From positions 1-41,756 of the forward strand of contig CAMOTI010000094.1 in the NCBI GenBank assembly GCA_946625675.1: 41,756 bases of DNA, given 5' to 3'. A program made the translations under genes and the position numbers. The stretch comes from an uncultured Prevotellaceae bacterium. GTDB lineage: Bacteria > Bacteroidota > Bacteroidia > Bacteroidales > Bacteroidaceae. Below, piece after piece: positions 25,773-33,298 of the stretch. The stretch's first letter is position 1; every line of letters begins with the position of its first letter. Under the pieces are notes generated by a model, which searched no databases, was not told the DNA's origin, and worked only from the letters and a program-made list of their open reading frames with translations.

Positions 25773-25780
25773 TATATTTG
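25773..25780 (+). promoter_or_regulatory. -7 box of ispF
   Basis: TATATTTG, a full TAnnTTTG match, 36 bp before the ispF start codon. A TTTG at 25744-25747 is 25 bp upstream, longer than the usual 19-21. Confidence 0.55.
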
Positions 25781-25816
25781 CATGAGAAATTTCAAACTTA
25801 AAATAAAGATAAATAT

Positions 25817-26302
25817 ATGACGAAAATCAGAGTAGGGATGGGCTATGATGTCCATCAGTTGGTGAAGAATCGCGAACTGTGGTTGGGCGGCGTGAAGATT
25901 GAGCATGAGTTAGGACTGCTGGGACACAGCGATGCGGATGTGCTGATTCATGCGATTTGTGATGCCATACTTGGGGCTGCCAATATGCGGGATATCGGAT
26001 TCCATTTTCCGGACAAGGACCCGGAGTTCAAGAATATAGACTCTAAGATTTTGCTGCGCAAGACGGTGGAGCTGGTGAGGCAGAAGGGGTATGAGATTGG
26101 AAATGTGGATGCAACAGTCTGTGCGGAACGGCCTAAAATCAACCCCCATATCCCGCGGATGCAGCAGGTGATGGCGGAGACGATGGGTGTGGATTCAGAG
26201 GACATCAGCATCAAAGCGACGACCACGGAGAAGTTAGGGTTCACGGGACGCGAGGAAGGCATCAGTGCTTATGCGGTCGCACTGATATATAAAGGTGATT
26301 AG
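25817..26302 (+). CDS. ispF: 2-C-methyl-D-erythritol 2,4-cyclodiphosphate synthase
   Basis: A 161-residue enzyme of the non-mevalonate (MEP) isoprenoid pathway that cyclises CDP-methylerythritol 2-phosphate, releasing CMP. Full family length. Seen: zinc-binding GMGYDVHQL (Asp and His at about residues 9 and 11), GHSDADVLIHAICDAILGAANMRDIG with the third zinc His (about 43) and the substrate-binding region, FPDKDPEFKNIDS, and the C-terminal IKATTTEKLGFTGREEGISAYAV. Monocistronic, with its own promoter and a hairpin terminator 44 bp after the stop codon. Confidence 0.97.
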   Translation: MTKIRVGMGYDVHQLVKNRELWLGGVKIEHELGLLGHSDADVLIHAICDAILGAANMRDIGFHFPDKDPEFKNIDSKILLRKTVELVRQKGYEIGNVDATVCAERPKINPHIPRMQQVMAETMGVDSEDISIKATTTEKLGFTGREEGISAYAVALIYKGD

Positions 26303-26345
26303 TTGTAGGAGAGATGATTCAATAGGATTATTCGCTTACAAAAAA

Positions 26346-26379
26346 CAGAGGATACGCCAATCGGATGGCGTATCCTCTG
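26346..26379. terminator. Bidirectional terminator between ispF and the Nfn-like gene
   Basis: 14-bp perfect stem (26346-26359 with 26366-26379), 6-nt loop. An A6 run before the left arm gives a U-tract on the minus strand; the plus side continues AATGTTTTAT, a weaker tract. Confidence 0.88.
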
Positions 26380-26428
26380 AATGTTTTATAGTGGAAGTAG
26401 TGAAATAGATCCAAGCACAAAAGTAAAT

Positions 26429-26475
26429 AAACTATTCACTTCGTAGAATCTTGTCACTGTTCACTATTCACTTTC
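26429..26475. repeat. Heptamer repeats, family A (copy A2)
   Basis: CACTGTT, CACTATT and CACTTTC lie in tandem at 26455-26475, ending 1 nt before the stop codon of the minus-strand gene, with a further AACTATTCACTT at 26430-26441. Confidence 0.65.
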
Positions 26476-26476
26476 T

Positions 26477-28840
26477 TTATGCCTGCTTCTTCAGCATCTC
26501 GTCCATGTACTTGGCTGCACGGCGGCCGTCGCCCATGGCAAGGATGACAGTGGCACCACCGCGGACGATGTCGCCTCCGGCGAAGATGGTCGGGATGTTC
26601 GACTGCATCTCGTCGTTCACGGCAATCGTGTTCTTGCGTCCCAGTTCCAGACCTTCCACAGACTTGGGAACGAGCGGGTTAGGCGATACGCCTACAGCCA
26701 CGATGGCCATGTCGATGTCGCGGGTCTCGATAGCTCCTTCGATAGGAACCGGCGAACGACGTCCGCTGGCATCCGGCTCGCCCAGTTCCATCTTCTGCAG
26801 ACGCACCTGCTTCACCGCGCCTTTCTCGTCGGCGATATACTCAATCGGGTTGTGGAGCGTGAGGAACTCGATGCCCTCCTCCTTGGCGTGCTTTACCTCC
26901 TCCAGACGAGCCGGCATCTCCGCCTCGCTGCGTCGGTAGGCGATGAACACATGCTCGGCACCCAGACGCTTGGCCGTGCGGCAAGAGTCCATGGCGGTGT
27001 TTCCACCACCTACGACCATCACGCTGTTCGCCTTGTTGATCGGGGTGTCGGAAGCCGGGTTCGAAGCGTCCATCAGGTTCACACGAGTGAGGTACTCGTT
27101 GCTCGACATGATGTTGATGCTGTTCTCGCCCGGTATGTTCATGAAGTTCGGCAGTCCGGCACCGCTTGCCACGAATATGGCTTTGTAGCCTTCAGCCTCG
27201 AGATCCTGTACGGTGATGGTCTTGCCCACGATGCAGTCCTTGACGAAGTTTACGCCAATCTTGCGGAGGTTGTTGATCTCCACGTCGACGATAGCGTTAG
27301 GCAGACGGAACTCAGGAATACCATATTTCAGCACACCACCAATCTCGTGGAGCGCCTCGAATACAGTCACGTCGTACCCCATCTTCGCCATGTCGCCCGC
27401 ACAGGACAGACCAGCAGGGCCAGAACCAACGATCGCTATCTTGATGCCGTTGCTCTCAGCCACCTCCGGAAGCGCCATCTTTCCGCTCTCACGCTCGAAG
27501 TCGGCAGCGAAACGCTCGAGATAGCCGATTGCCACCGGCTGCTTGCCCATCTTCACCTGGATGCACTTGCTTTCGCACTGCTTCTCCTGAGGACATACAC
27601 GTCCGCATACGGCAGGTAGAGCAGAGGTGGATTTCAGTACCTTGGCAGCCTCCAGGAACTCTCCGCGCTCGATATTCTTGATGAACGACGGGATGTTGAT
27701 ATTGACCGGGCATCCCTCCATACACGTCGGCTTCGGACAGTCGAGACAACGCTTGGCCTCAGTGAGCGCCTGCTCCTTGGTCAGTCCGATGTTCACCTCC
27801 TCGGTTCGTGTGGTGGCACGGTAAACCGGGTCGAGCTCCGACATCTTGCAGCGTTCGATCAGACCGCGGTCCTTCGGCTTAAGCGATTTCTTCAGCTCCT
27901 GACGCCACTCCGCCTTCGGGTCGGTCAGCTCTGACAACGGCGCGTTGCTCGACATCGTGGCAGCCTCGGCGGCCTTCGTCTCGTCCACCTTCACGCTGCT
28001 GTCCACTACCACGCTCTCCACGTGGTTCTCCAGCTTCTTCATCTCCTCAATCTCGGCGGCCTTGAAAGCACCCATGCGCTTGAACATCTCGTCGAAGTCC
28101 ACCTCATGTCCGTCGAACTCAGGACCGTCGACGCATACGAACTTCGTCTTTCCGCCCACGGTGATACGGCATGCGCCGCACATACCCGTTCCGTCCACCA
28201 TGATGGTGTTGAGCGAAACGTCGGTGGGCACATTATATTTCTTAGTCAGCAAGCAGCAGAACTTCATCATGATGGCAGGACCGATGGCAAAGCACTTGTC
28301 CACTTTCTCGCGCTGTATGACCTGCTCGATTCCGACAGTGACAACGCCCTTCTGTCCGTAGCTGCCGTCGTCGGTCATGATGATGACCTCGTCGGAGTGC
28401 TTGCGCACCTCGTCCTCCAGGATGATCAGCTCCTTCGTACGTCCAGCAAGCACAGAAATCACGCGGTTTCCTGCAGCTTTCAGTGCCTTGATGATAGGAA
28501 GCATCGGCGCCACACCGACACCACCTCCGGCGCATACCACGGTGCCGAAGTTCTCGATGTGAGTGGCTTGTCCGAGCGGTCCTACCACATCGGTGATGTA
28601 GTCTCCCTCATTCAGGTTGCATAATTTCGTGGATGAGTAACCCACTTTCTGAACCACCAGCGTGATGGTTCCATTCTCGATGTCCGATTCTGCGATGGTC
28701 AGCGGCATACGCTCACCATTCTCGCCGACACGTACGATGACGAAATGTCCGGCTTTTCGGGATTTTGCAATCAACGGAGCCTCAACAACGAGTTTGAAGA
28801 CTTTCTCCGAAAATTGCTCCTTTTTAACAATCTTGTTCAT
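26477..28840 (-). CDS. Fused NfnA/NfnB-like oxidoreductase (DHOD-B NAD-binding subunit + glutamate synthase small-subunit type)
   Basis: A 787-residue cytoplasmic flavo-iron-sulfur protein joining two normally separate subunits. Residues 1-280 are a ferredoxin-NADP reductase/PyrK-like domain: FAD contact RMPLTIAES, NAD-binding CAGGGVGVAPMLPIIKAL, and a [2Fe-2S] site with GMCGACRITVGG (about 218-229) and the Cys of FVCVDGPEFDGH. From about 325 on it is GltD-like: CLDCPKPTCMEGCP (about 363-376) and CGRVCPQEKQCESKC (about 411-425) for two [4Fe-4S] clusters, a first FAD fold IAIVGSGPAGLSCAGDMAKMG and an NADPH fold VMVVGGGNTAMDSCRTAKRLG. The arrangement equals NfnA+NfnB, the electron-bifurcating NADH-dependent ferredoxin:NADP oxidoreductase; automated annotation usually says dihydroorotate dehydrogenase/glutamate synthase. 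I prefer the Nfn-like role, unproven. It follows serS by 31 bp. Confidence 0.9.
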   Translation of the reverse strand: MNKIVKKEQFSEKVFKLVVEAPLIAKSRKAGHFVIVRVGENGERMPLTIAESDIENGTITLVVQKVGYSSTKLCNLNEGDYITDVVGPLGQATHIENFGTVVCAGGGVGVAPMLPIIKALKAAGNRVISVLAGRTKELIILEDEVRKHSDEVIIMTDDGSYGQKGVVTVGIEQVIQREKVDKCFAIGPAIMMKFCCLLTKKYNVPTDVSLNTIMVDGTGMCGACRITVGGKTKFVCVDGPEFDGHEVDFDEMFKRMGAFKAAEIEEMKKLENHVESVVVDSSVKVDETKAAEAATMSSNAPLSELTDPKAEWRQELKKSLKPKDRGLIERCKMSELDPVYRATTRTEEVNIGLTKEQALTEAKRCLDCPKPTCMEGCPVNINIPSFIKNIERGEFLEAAKVLKSTSALPAVCGRVCPQEKQCESKCIQVKMGKQPVAIGYLERFAADFERESGKMALPEVAESNGIKIAIVGSGPAGLSCAGDMAKMGYDVTVFEALHEIGGVLKYGIPEFRLPNAIVDVEINNLRKIGVNFVKDCIVGKTITVQDLEAEGYKAIFVASGAGLPNFMNIPGENSINIMSSNEYLTRVNLMDASNPASDTPINKANSVMVVGGGNTAMDSCRTAKRLGAEHVFIAYRRSEAEMPARLEEVKHAKEEGIEFLTLHNPIEYIADEKGAVKQVRLQKMELGEPDASGRRSPVPIEGAIETRDIDMAIVAVGVSPNPLVPKSVEGLELGRKNTIAVNDEMQSNIPTIFAGGDIVRGGATVILAMGDGRRAAKYMDEMLKKQA

Positions 28841-28871
28841 TTATTATTTTAGAATTTACGTTGATGTTTCC

Positions 28872-30161
28872 TTAAAAATTCTTGTCGTCAAGGAATTCAA
28901 AGCCACAATAAGGCACGAGTGCCTTCGGCACGCGGATACCGTCCGGTGTCTGGTTGTTCTCCATCAGCGATGCCACGATGCGGGGCAGAGCCAGCGCAGA
29001 GCCGTTGAGTGTGTGGCAGAGCTCGATCTTCTTGTCGTCGGCGCGACGATAGCGGCATTTCAGACGGTTTGCCTGATAGCTCTCGAAGTTGGAAGTGGAG
29101 CTGACCTCGAGCCATCGCTGCTGTGCTGCCGACCATACTTCGAAGTCGTAACAAATGGCGCTCGTGAACGACATGTCGCCTCCGCAGAGACGCAGGATGC
29201 GGTAGGGCAGTTCCAGTTTCTGCAGCAGTCCTTCCACATGTGCCAGCATCTCGTTGAGCGACTCATAGGAGTGCTCAGGTTTGTCGATGCGCACAATCTC
29301 CACCTTGTCGAACTCATGCAGACGGTTCAGCCCGCGCACGTCCTTTCCGTAAGCGCCAGCCTCGCGGCGGAAGCAGGCAGAATAAGCGCAACGCTTGATC
29401 GGAAGGTCTTTCTCTTCGAGAATTACGTCGCGGAAGATATTCGTCACCGGCACCTCTGCAGTCGGGATGAGATAAAGGTCGTCCACCGGTGCGTAATACA
29501 TCTGTCCCTCCTTGTCGGGCAACTGTCCAGTGCCATATCCTGAAGTCTGGTTTACCACCAGCGGCGGCTGCACCTCCAGGTATCCGCTCTTGCGCGCCTC
29601 CTCCAGGAAGAACGCCTCGAGTGCACGCTGGAAGCGGGCCATTTTGCCGATATAGAACGGGAATCCGGCTCCCGTTACCTTGGCACCAACCTCAAAGTCA
29701 ATCAAATTGTATTTCTTAGCCAATTCCCAGTGGGGCAGGGCATCCGAACCCAGCTCCGGCTTCACGCCGCCTTCCTTCACCACCACGTTGTCCTCGGCAC
29801 CTGCGCCTTCCGGCACGTCGTCGTTCGGAATGTTCGGTATGGTGCAAAGCTGTTTTACCAGGTCTTCCTCAAATTGCTTGAGCGTGTTCTGAAGCTCGGC
29901 AGTCTCAGCCTTCATCTTAGCCACCTCTGCCTTTGCTGCCTCAGCAGCCTCTTTCTGACCCTGCTTCATCAGCTGACCAATCTGGTTGGCATATTTCTTA
30001 CTTTCTGACAGCAAATTGTCCAATTTGCCCTGTGTCTCACGGCGGTTACGGTCGATGTCGAGGACTTTGGCGATGGCGTCCTCTGCCTCGTCGAAATGTT
30101 TTTTCTTCAGACCTTTGATTACTCTTTCGGTCTCTTCCTTGATTAATTTTAATGTAAGCAT
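28872..30161 (-). CDS. serS: Serine--tRNA ligase
   Basis: A 429-residue class II synthetase that charges tRNA-Ser (and tRNA-Sec where present). Seen: the N-terminal long coiled-coil arm that grips the tRNA variable loop (about residues 30-105, rich in Lys/Glu/Ala), the catalytic motifs TAEVPVTNIFRD, motif 2 ACFRREAGAYGKDVRGLNRLHEF (about 258-280), and motif 3 NGSALALPRIVASLMENNQ (about 385-403). Normal family length; ATG start. The leader contains heptamer repeat C1. It is probably co-transcribed with the Nfn-like gene downstream. Confidence 0.97.
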   Translation of the reverse strand: MLTLKLIKEETERVIKGLKKKHFDEAEDAIAKVLDIDRNRRETQGKLDNLLSESKKYANQIGQLMKQGQKEAAEAAKAEVAKMKAETAELQNTLKQFEEDLVKQLCTIPNIPNDDVPEGAGAEDNVVVKEGGVKPELGSDALPHWELAKKYNLIDFEVGAKVTGAGFPFYIGKMARFQRALEAFFLEEARKSGYLEVQPPLVVNQTSGYGTGQLPDKEGQMYYAPVDDLYLIPTAEVPVTNIFRDVILEEKDLPIKRCAYSACFRREAGAYGKDVRGLNRLHEFDKVEIVRIDKPEHSYESLNEMLAHVEGLLQKLELPYRILRLCGGDMSFTSAICYDFEVWSAAQQRWLEVSSTSNFESYQANRLKCRYRRADDKKIELCHTLNGSALALPRIVASLMENNQTPDGIRVPKALVPYCGFEFLDDKNF

Positions 30162-30177
30162 TTTATTGTTTGACTTC

Positions 30178-30256
30178 TTTTAGTTGAGAGTTTAGAGTTT
30201 AGAGTTTAGAGTGATTTTAGTTTTGTGTTTAGAGTTGAGAGCTGAGTGTGATTTTT
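30178..30256. repeat. Heptamer tandem repeat, family C (copy C1), serS leader
   Basis: Plus-strand units TTTAGTT, (GAGAG) TTTAGAG, TTTAGAG, TTTAGAG, then TGATTTTAG, TTTTGTG, TTTAGAG and TTGAGAG. Bases 30204-30225 are identical to 40505-40526. In the serS mRNA sense it reads as CTCTAAA repeats, starting 16 nt upstream of the start codon. Confidence 0.82.
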
Positions 30257-30289
30257 GTTTGGAATTGAGGGATTCTCTGGCTGTCAATC

Positions 30290-30496
30290 TCATTTCTTGC
30301 GCTGGCTGGCGCGCTTCTTCACTCTTTGACGGATTTCGGCCTTGTGCTTGGCAGATGCAGATCCGTGAGCTCCCGTGTGGTAGCCCTTTTTCCTGGCTTT
30401 GGTCTTGACCTTGTTGTCGTCGCCCTTTTCCTTCTTGGCACCGCTGAAGCTGATGCCGTTCATAATCGCATATTGTATTTCCTTTGCGTCTGCCAT
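30290..30496 (-). CDS. Small basic protein, unknown function
   Basis: A 68-residue frame starting with ATG 11 nt after the stop codon of the AICAR transformylase gene. The sequence begins MADAKEIQYAIMNGISFSG, then is strongly basic (KKEKGDDNKVKTKARKKGYH, then AKHKAEIRQRVKKRASQRKK), with no membrane segment. Spacing, strand and clean start suggest a true gene in the same operon; size and charge would fit a nucleic-acid or ribosome-binding protein, but this is inference. Longer in-frame extension upstream overlaps the transformylase gene and is rejected. I do not recognise a family. Confidence 0.55.
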   Translation of the reverse strand: MADAKEIQYAIMNGISFSGAKKEKGDDNKVKTKARKKGYHTGAHGSASAKHKAEIRQRVKKRASQRKK

Positions 30497-30507
30497 GAAT
30501 GTTGGGA

Positions 30508-31689
30508 TTAATGATGGAACAGTCGGATACCTGTGAACGCCATGGCGATGCCATATTTGTCGCACGTCTCGATCACGTTGTCGTCGCGTACAGACCCACC
30601 GGCTTGTGCGATGAACTGCACTCCCGACTTGTGTGCACGCTCGATGTTGTCGCCAAACGGGAAGAACGCATCGCTGCCCAGGCACACACCCGTGTTCTGT
30701 GCAATCCACGCCTTTTTCTCCTCAGCCGTCAGCGGCTCCGGCTTCTGCGTGAAGAACTGCTGCCATACACCTTCTCGCAGCACGTCCTCATATTCGTCTC
30801 CGATATAGACGTCGATGGTGTTGTCGCGGTCAGCGCGTCGTATACCCTCCTTGAAGGGCAGTGCCATGACCTTCGGGCACTGGCGCATCCACCAGATGTC
30901 AGCTTTGTTTCCTGCGAGTCGTGTGCAGTGAATGCGGCTCTGCTGTCCAGCGCCGATACCGATTGCCTGTCCGTCTTTCACGTAGCATACAGAGTTCGAC
31001 TGCGTGTATTTCAACGTGATAAGCGCAATCTTGAGGTCGCGTTTCGCACTTTCTGTAAAATTCTTGTTCTCTGTAGGGATGTTGGTGAAGAGGTCATCGC
31101 CGGTCAGGTCCACTTCGTTGCGTCCCTGCTCGAAGGTGATACCGAACACCTGCTTTGTCTCCACGGGTGCTGGAACATACGAGGGGTCAATCTTGATGAC
31201 GTTGTAAGAACCTTTGCGCTTGCTTCGGAGAATTTCGAGCGCCTCGTCGCTGTAGCTTGGTGCAATCACGCCGTCGCTCACCTCTCGCTTGATCAGCTGT
31301 GCTGTCATGGCGTCACATTCGTCGCTGAGTGCAATGAAATCACCATAGGACGACATACGGTCTGCACCACGTGCCCTGGCGTAAGCCGTTGCAATCGGCG
31401 TCAGCTCGTCTGCGATGTCGTCCACGAAATAAATCTTGCGAAGTGTGTCGCTAAGTGGCTCCGCAACAGCCGCTCCCGCCGGACTAACGTGCTTGAATGA
31501 TGCTGCTGCCGGCAGGCCCGTGGCTTGTTTCAGCTCTTTCACTAACTGCCATGCATTCAATGCATCCAAAAAATTGATGTAGCCGGGACGACCATTCAAT
31601 ACCTCAAGGGGAAGCTCTCCGTTCTCCATAAAGATACGGGCCGGCTTCTGGTTGGGGTTGCAACCATACTTCAGCGATAATTCTTTCAT
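30508..31689 (-). CDS. Phosphoribosylaminoimidazolecarboxamide formyltransferase (stand-alone AICAR transformylase)
   Basis: A 393-residue protein corresponding to the AICAR transformylase half of PurH, which transfers a formyl group from 10-formyl-tetrahydrofolate to AICAR in purine synthesis. Seen: MKELSLKYGCNPNQKPARIF at the N-terminus, SFKHVSPAGAAVAEPL (catalytic Lys-His pair of the family, about residues 65-80), the GAGQQSRIHCTRLAGNKAD segment (about 258-276) and the C-terminal SDAFFPFGDNIERAHKSGV and IAQAGGSVRDDNVIETCD. The IMP cyclohydrolase domain of PurH is absent, so IMP formation must rely on another gene. Bacteroidales typically carry this version besides a full PurH. A -7 box lies about 80 bp upstream. 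Confidence 0.9.
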   Translation of the reverse strand: MKELSLKYGCNPNQKPARIFMENGELPLEVLNGRPGYINFLDALNAWQLVKELKQATGLPAAASFKHVSPAGAAVAEPLSDTLRKIYFVDDIADELTPIATAYARARGADRMSSYGDFIALSDECDAMTAQLIKREVSDGVIAPSYSDEALEILRSKRKGSYNVIKIDPSYVPAPVETKQVFGITFEQGRNEVDLTGDDLFTNIPTENKNFTESAKRDLKIALITLKYTQSNSVCYVKDGQAIGIGAGQQSRIHCTRLAGNKADIWWMRQCPKVMALPFKEGIRRADRDNTIDVYIGDEYEDVLREGVWQQFFTQKPEPLTAEEKKAWIAQNTGVCLGSDAFFPFGDNIERAHKSGVQFIAQAGGSVRDDNVIETCDKYGIAMAFTGIRLFHH

Positions 31690-31767
31690 AGGATTTTTTT
31701 TACCTTAAATATTAATATTTTTGTTCGTTCGCACACGAATTTTATTCGTTTCTTTCCTAATAATCTG

Positions 31768-31775
31768 CAAAATTA
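31768..31775 (-). promoter_or_regulatory. -7 box of the AICAR transformylase operon
   Basis: The minus strand reads TAATTTTG, a full match, about 80 bp before the start codon. The T-rich flank has no clear -33 TTTG at 19-21 bp. Confidence 0.5.
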
Positions 31776-31856
31776 CAAAATAAATAGCAATTTCCTTTAT
31801 TATTTAATGTAAAATGAAAAAAGTTTTTTAAATTCGCACCATATTTCATCAAAATC

Positions 31857-33017
31857 ATGCCATTTATGAGAAAACATATTGCAATCGTAGCCCTTTTTAT
31901 GTCGTTTCTGCTTTTTGTTGCCTGCAGCAAAGACAACGAGTCGGGCACGCCACGTGAAGAGGGACCGAACAAGCAGACCATCATCATTTTCTTTCCTTGG
32001 TCGGGCACCACGATGAGCAACGGGCTATATTATTTCATTACCCAGAATGTGCGTGAGATTCAGAAAGCAATCGTTGACAACAAAGGGTTCTCCCAAGCCC
32101 GTTTCATCTGCTTCATGTCGAACAGCGCCGAGTCGGCCGTCATGTACGAGATGAAATACGAGAAAGGCAAATGCGTGAACGACACAGTCAAGCGATATTC
32201 CAATCCTGACTTTTCCGATGCCTCAACCCTCCAGCATATCATCGCCCAGGCTGTTGGCCATGCCCCGGCTGAACGTTATGGCATGATTGTAGGCGGTCAT
32301 GGATCGGGCTGGCTTCCTGCACCGTCCACAGTGAAGAAGAAGACGCGATTCATAGGCGGATACTCAGGCGTCTACGCCACCGATACTCCAGTCTTTGCAC
32401 AGGCACTGAATGCGCTTGGGCAGAAAATGGAGTTCATCCTTTTTGACAACTGCTATATGGCCAACATCGAAGTGGCTTATGACCTCAGAGACGCGACAGA
32501 CATGATGATTGCGTCCACATCAGAAATTATAGAAAGAGGAATCCCATATCAGGATATATTCAAATATCTTGTCGGTAGTCCTGACTATGAGCACCTTGTC
32601 GCTGGATTCCACGACTTCTACAAGTCCTACACCTATCCTTTCGGCGCGCTTTCTGCCATAGACTGCACACAGACCGAAAAGATGGCTGCCATCATGCGCC
32701 GAATCAACAGCCAGACAGTATGGAATACGAACAACAACAATCTCCTGCAAAAACTCGACGGCTACTCGCCAGGCGTCTTCTTCGACATGGGTGACTATGT
32801 GCGCCATCTCTGCCAAGACCTGGAGCTGCTCAGTGAGTTCGAGCAGGCCTTGCAGCAGCTTGTGCCTTATGCCAGTTGCACGAATAACCTCTATACCGAA
32901 CTCACCACATCACAGTTCCTTGTAAGCACCTTCTCCGGTATCACCATATCCGACCCGTCGGTCAACAGCATGGCAGAAGGAAAAACAGTCACCAACTGGT
33001 ATAAGGCTACGCATTAG
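31857..33017 (+). CDS. Clostripain-family (C11) cysteine peptidase lipoprotein
   Basis: A 386-residue predicted lipoprotein. The type II signal is MRKHIAIVALFMSFLLFVACSKD; the ATG at 31866 would give this directly, whereas 31857 adds three residues (both possible). The catalytic dyad of clan CD/C11 peptidases is visible: His148 in GMIVGGHGSGWLP and Cys199 in EFILFDNCYMANIEVAYDL, each following the hydrophobic strand typical of the caspase-like fold. C11 peptidases such as clostripain cleave after Arg or Lys; specificity here is not shown. Homologous lipoproteins in gut Bacteroidales act in the periplasm or at the surface. It is flanked by unrelated genes and has only a weak upstream box (TAAATTCG near 31829). 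Confidence 0.88.
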   Translation: MPFMRKHIAIVALFMSFLLFVACSKDNESGTPREEGPNKQTIIIFFPWSGTTMSNGLYYFITQNVREIQKAIVDNKGFSQARFICFMSNSAESAVMYEMKYEKGKCVNDTVKRYSNPDFSDASTLQHIIAQAVGHAPAERYGMIVGGHGSGWLPAPSTVKKKTRFIGGYSGVYATDTPVFAQALNALGQKMEFILFDNCYMANIEVAYDLRDATDMMIASTSEIIERGIPYQDIFKYLVGSPDYEHLVAGFHDFYKSYTYPFGALSAIDCTQTEKMAAIMRRINSQTVWNTNNNNLLQKLDGYSPGVFFDMGDYVRHLCQDLELLSEFEQALQQLVPYASCTNNLYTELTTSQFLVSTFSGITISDPSVNSMAEGKTVTNWYKATH

Positions 33018-33298
33018 GGGCTCTGAAGTTTTTCAGGTCGTACATATCAGATGCGTTGATGCTTGCAAAGTCAGAGACTTCGCCTATTACGCGTGGATTG
33101 TATCGTGGGCGGGCGATGAACAGTCGTTTTTTGCGGGTGAGAGATGCGAAAAAGATGATTTTTGCATGGATTCACTGCTATTTAATATTTTTTAACTTCT
33201 CCGTATCGCTATTTGTCGTATATTTGCAAAAATTTTCCAATACAGTTTTTTTAACGAACAAGAAGAAGTAAAGATTTTAAATTTAACCAATAGACTTT
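33018..33298. other. Intergenic region with a possible gene remnant
   Basis: It carries the promoter of the next gene at its right end. On the minus strand, 33007-33171 is open for about 55 codons and reads protein-like (FASLTRKKRLFIARPRYNPR, then VIGEVSDFASINASDMYDLK) but has no start codon in frame; an ATG at 33165-33167 is one frame off. It may be a decayed gene or a repeated element. No other feature seen. Confidence 0.35.
33219..33226 (+). promoter_or_regulatory. -7 box of the 33299 gene
   Basis: TATATTTG, a full -7 match, about 72 bp before the start codon. No good -33 box at 19-21 bp. Confidence 0.5.

Larger units (their letters stand above)
25307..25816. other. 510-bp intergenic region
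   Basis: I find no convincing gene. It holds the leader and -7 box of the barrel gene (25508-25515), the promoter of ispF (25773-25780), a minus-strand TAAATTTG at 25687-25694 with no gene to serve, and a small hairpin around 25634-25650 (CAACAC...GTGTTG). Short open frames in both strands across 25565-25785 look like chance. Confidence 0.6.

Noticed and set aside
25565..25906. 113-codon minus-strand frame and a 67-codon plus-strand frame between the barrel gene and ispF
   Set aside because: One overlaps ispF antisense; both lack recognisable motifs and plausible start context.
26477..28840. Naming the fused flavoprotein as dihydroorotate dehydrogenase or glutamate synthase
   Set aside because: The catalytic dihydroorotate and glutamate-amidotransferase domains are absent; only the electron-transfer parts are present.
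30178..30256. CRISPR-like reading of the repeated TTTAGAG units
   Set aside because: The units are 7 bases long without spacers of constant length, and no cas genes are present.
33056..33271. 71-codon plus-strand frame
   Set aside because: It overlaps the promoter of the 33299 gene and has no domain features; the opposite frame is the more protein-like.
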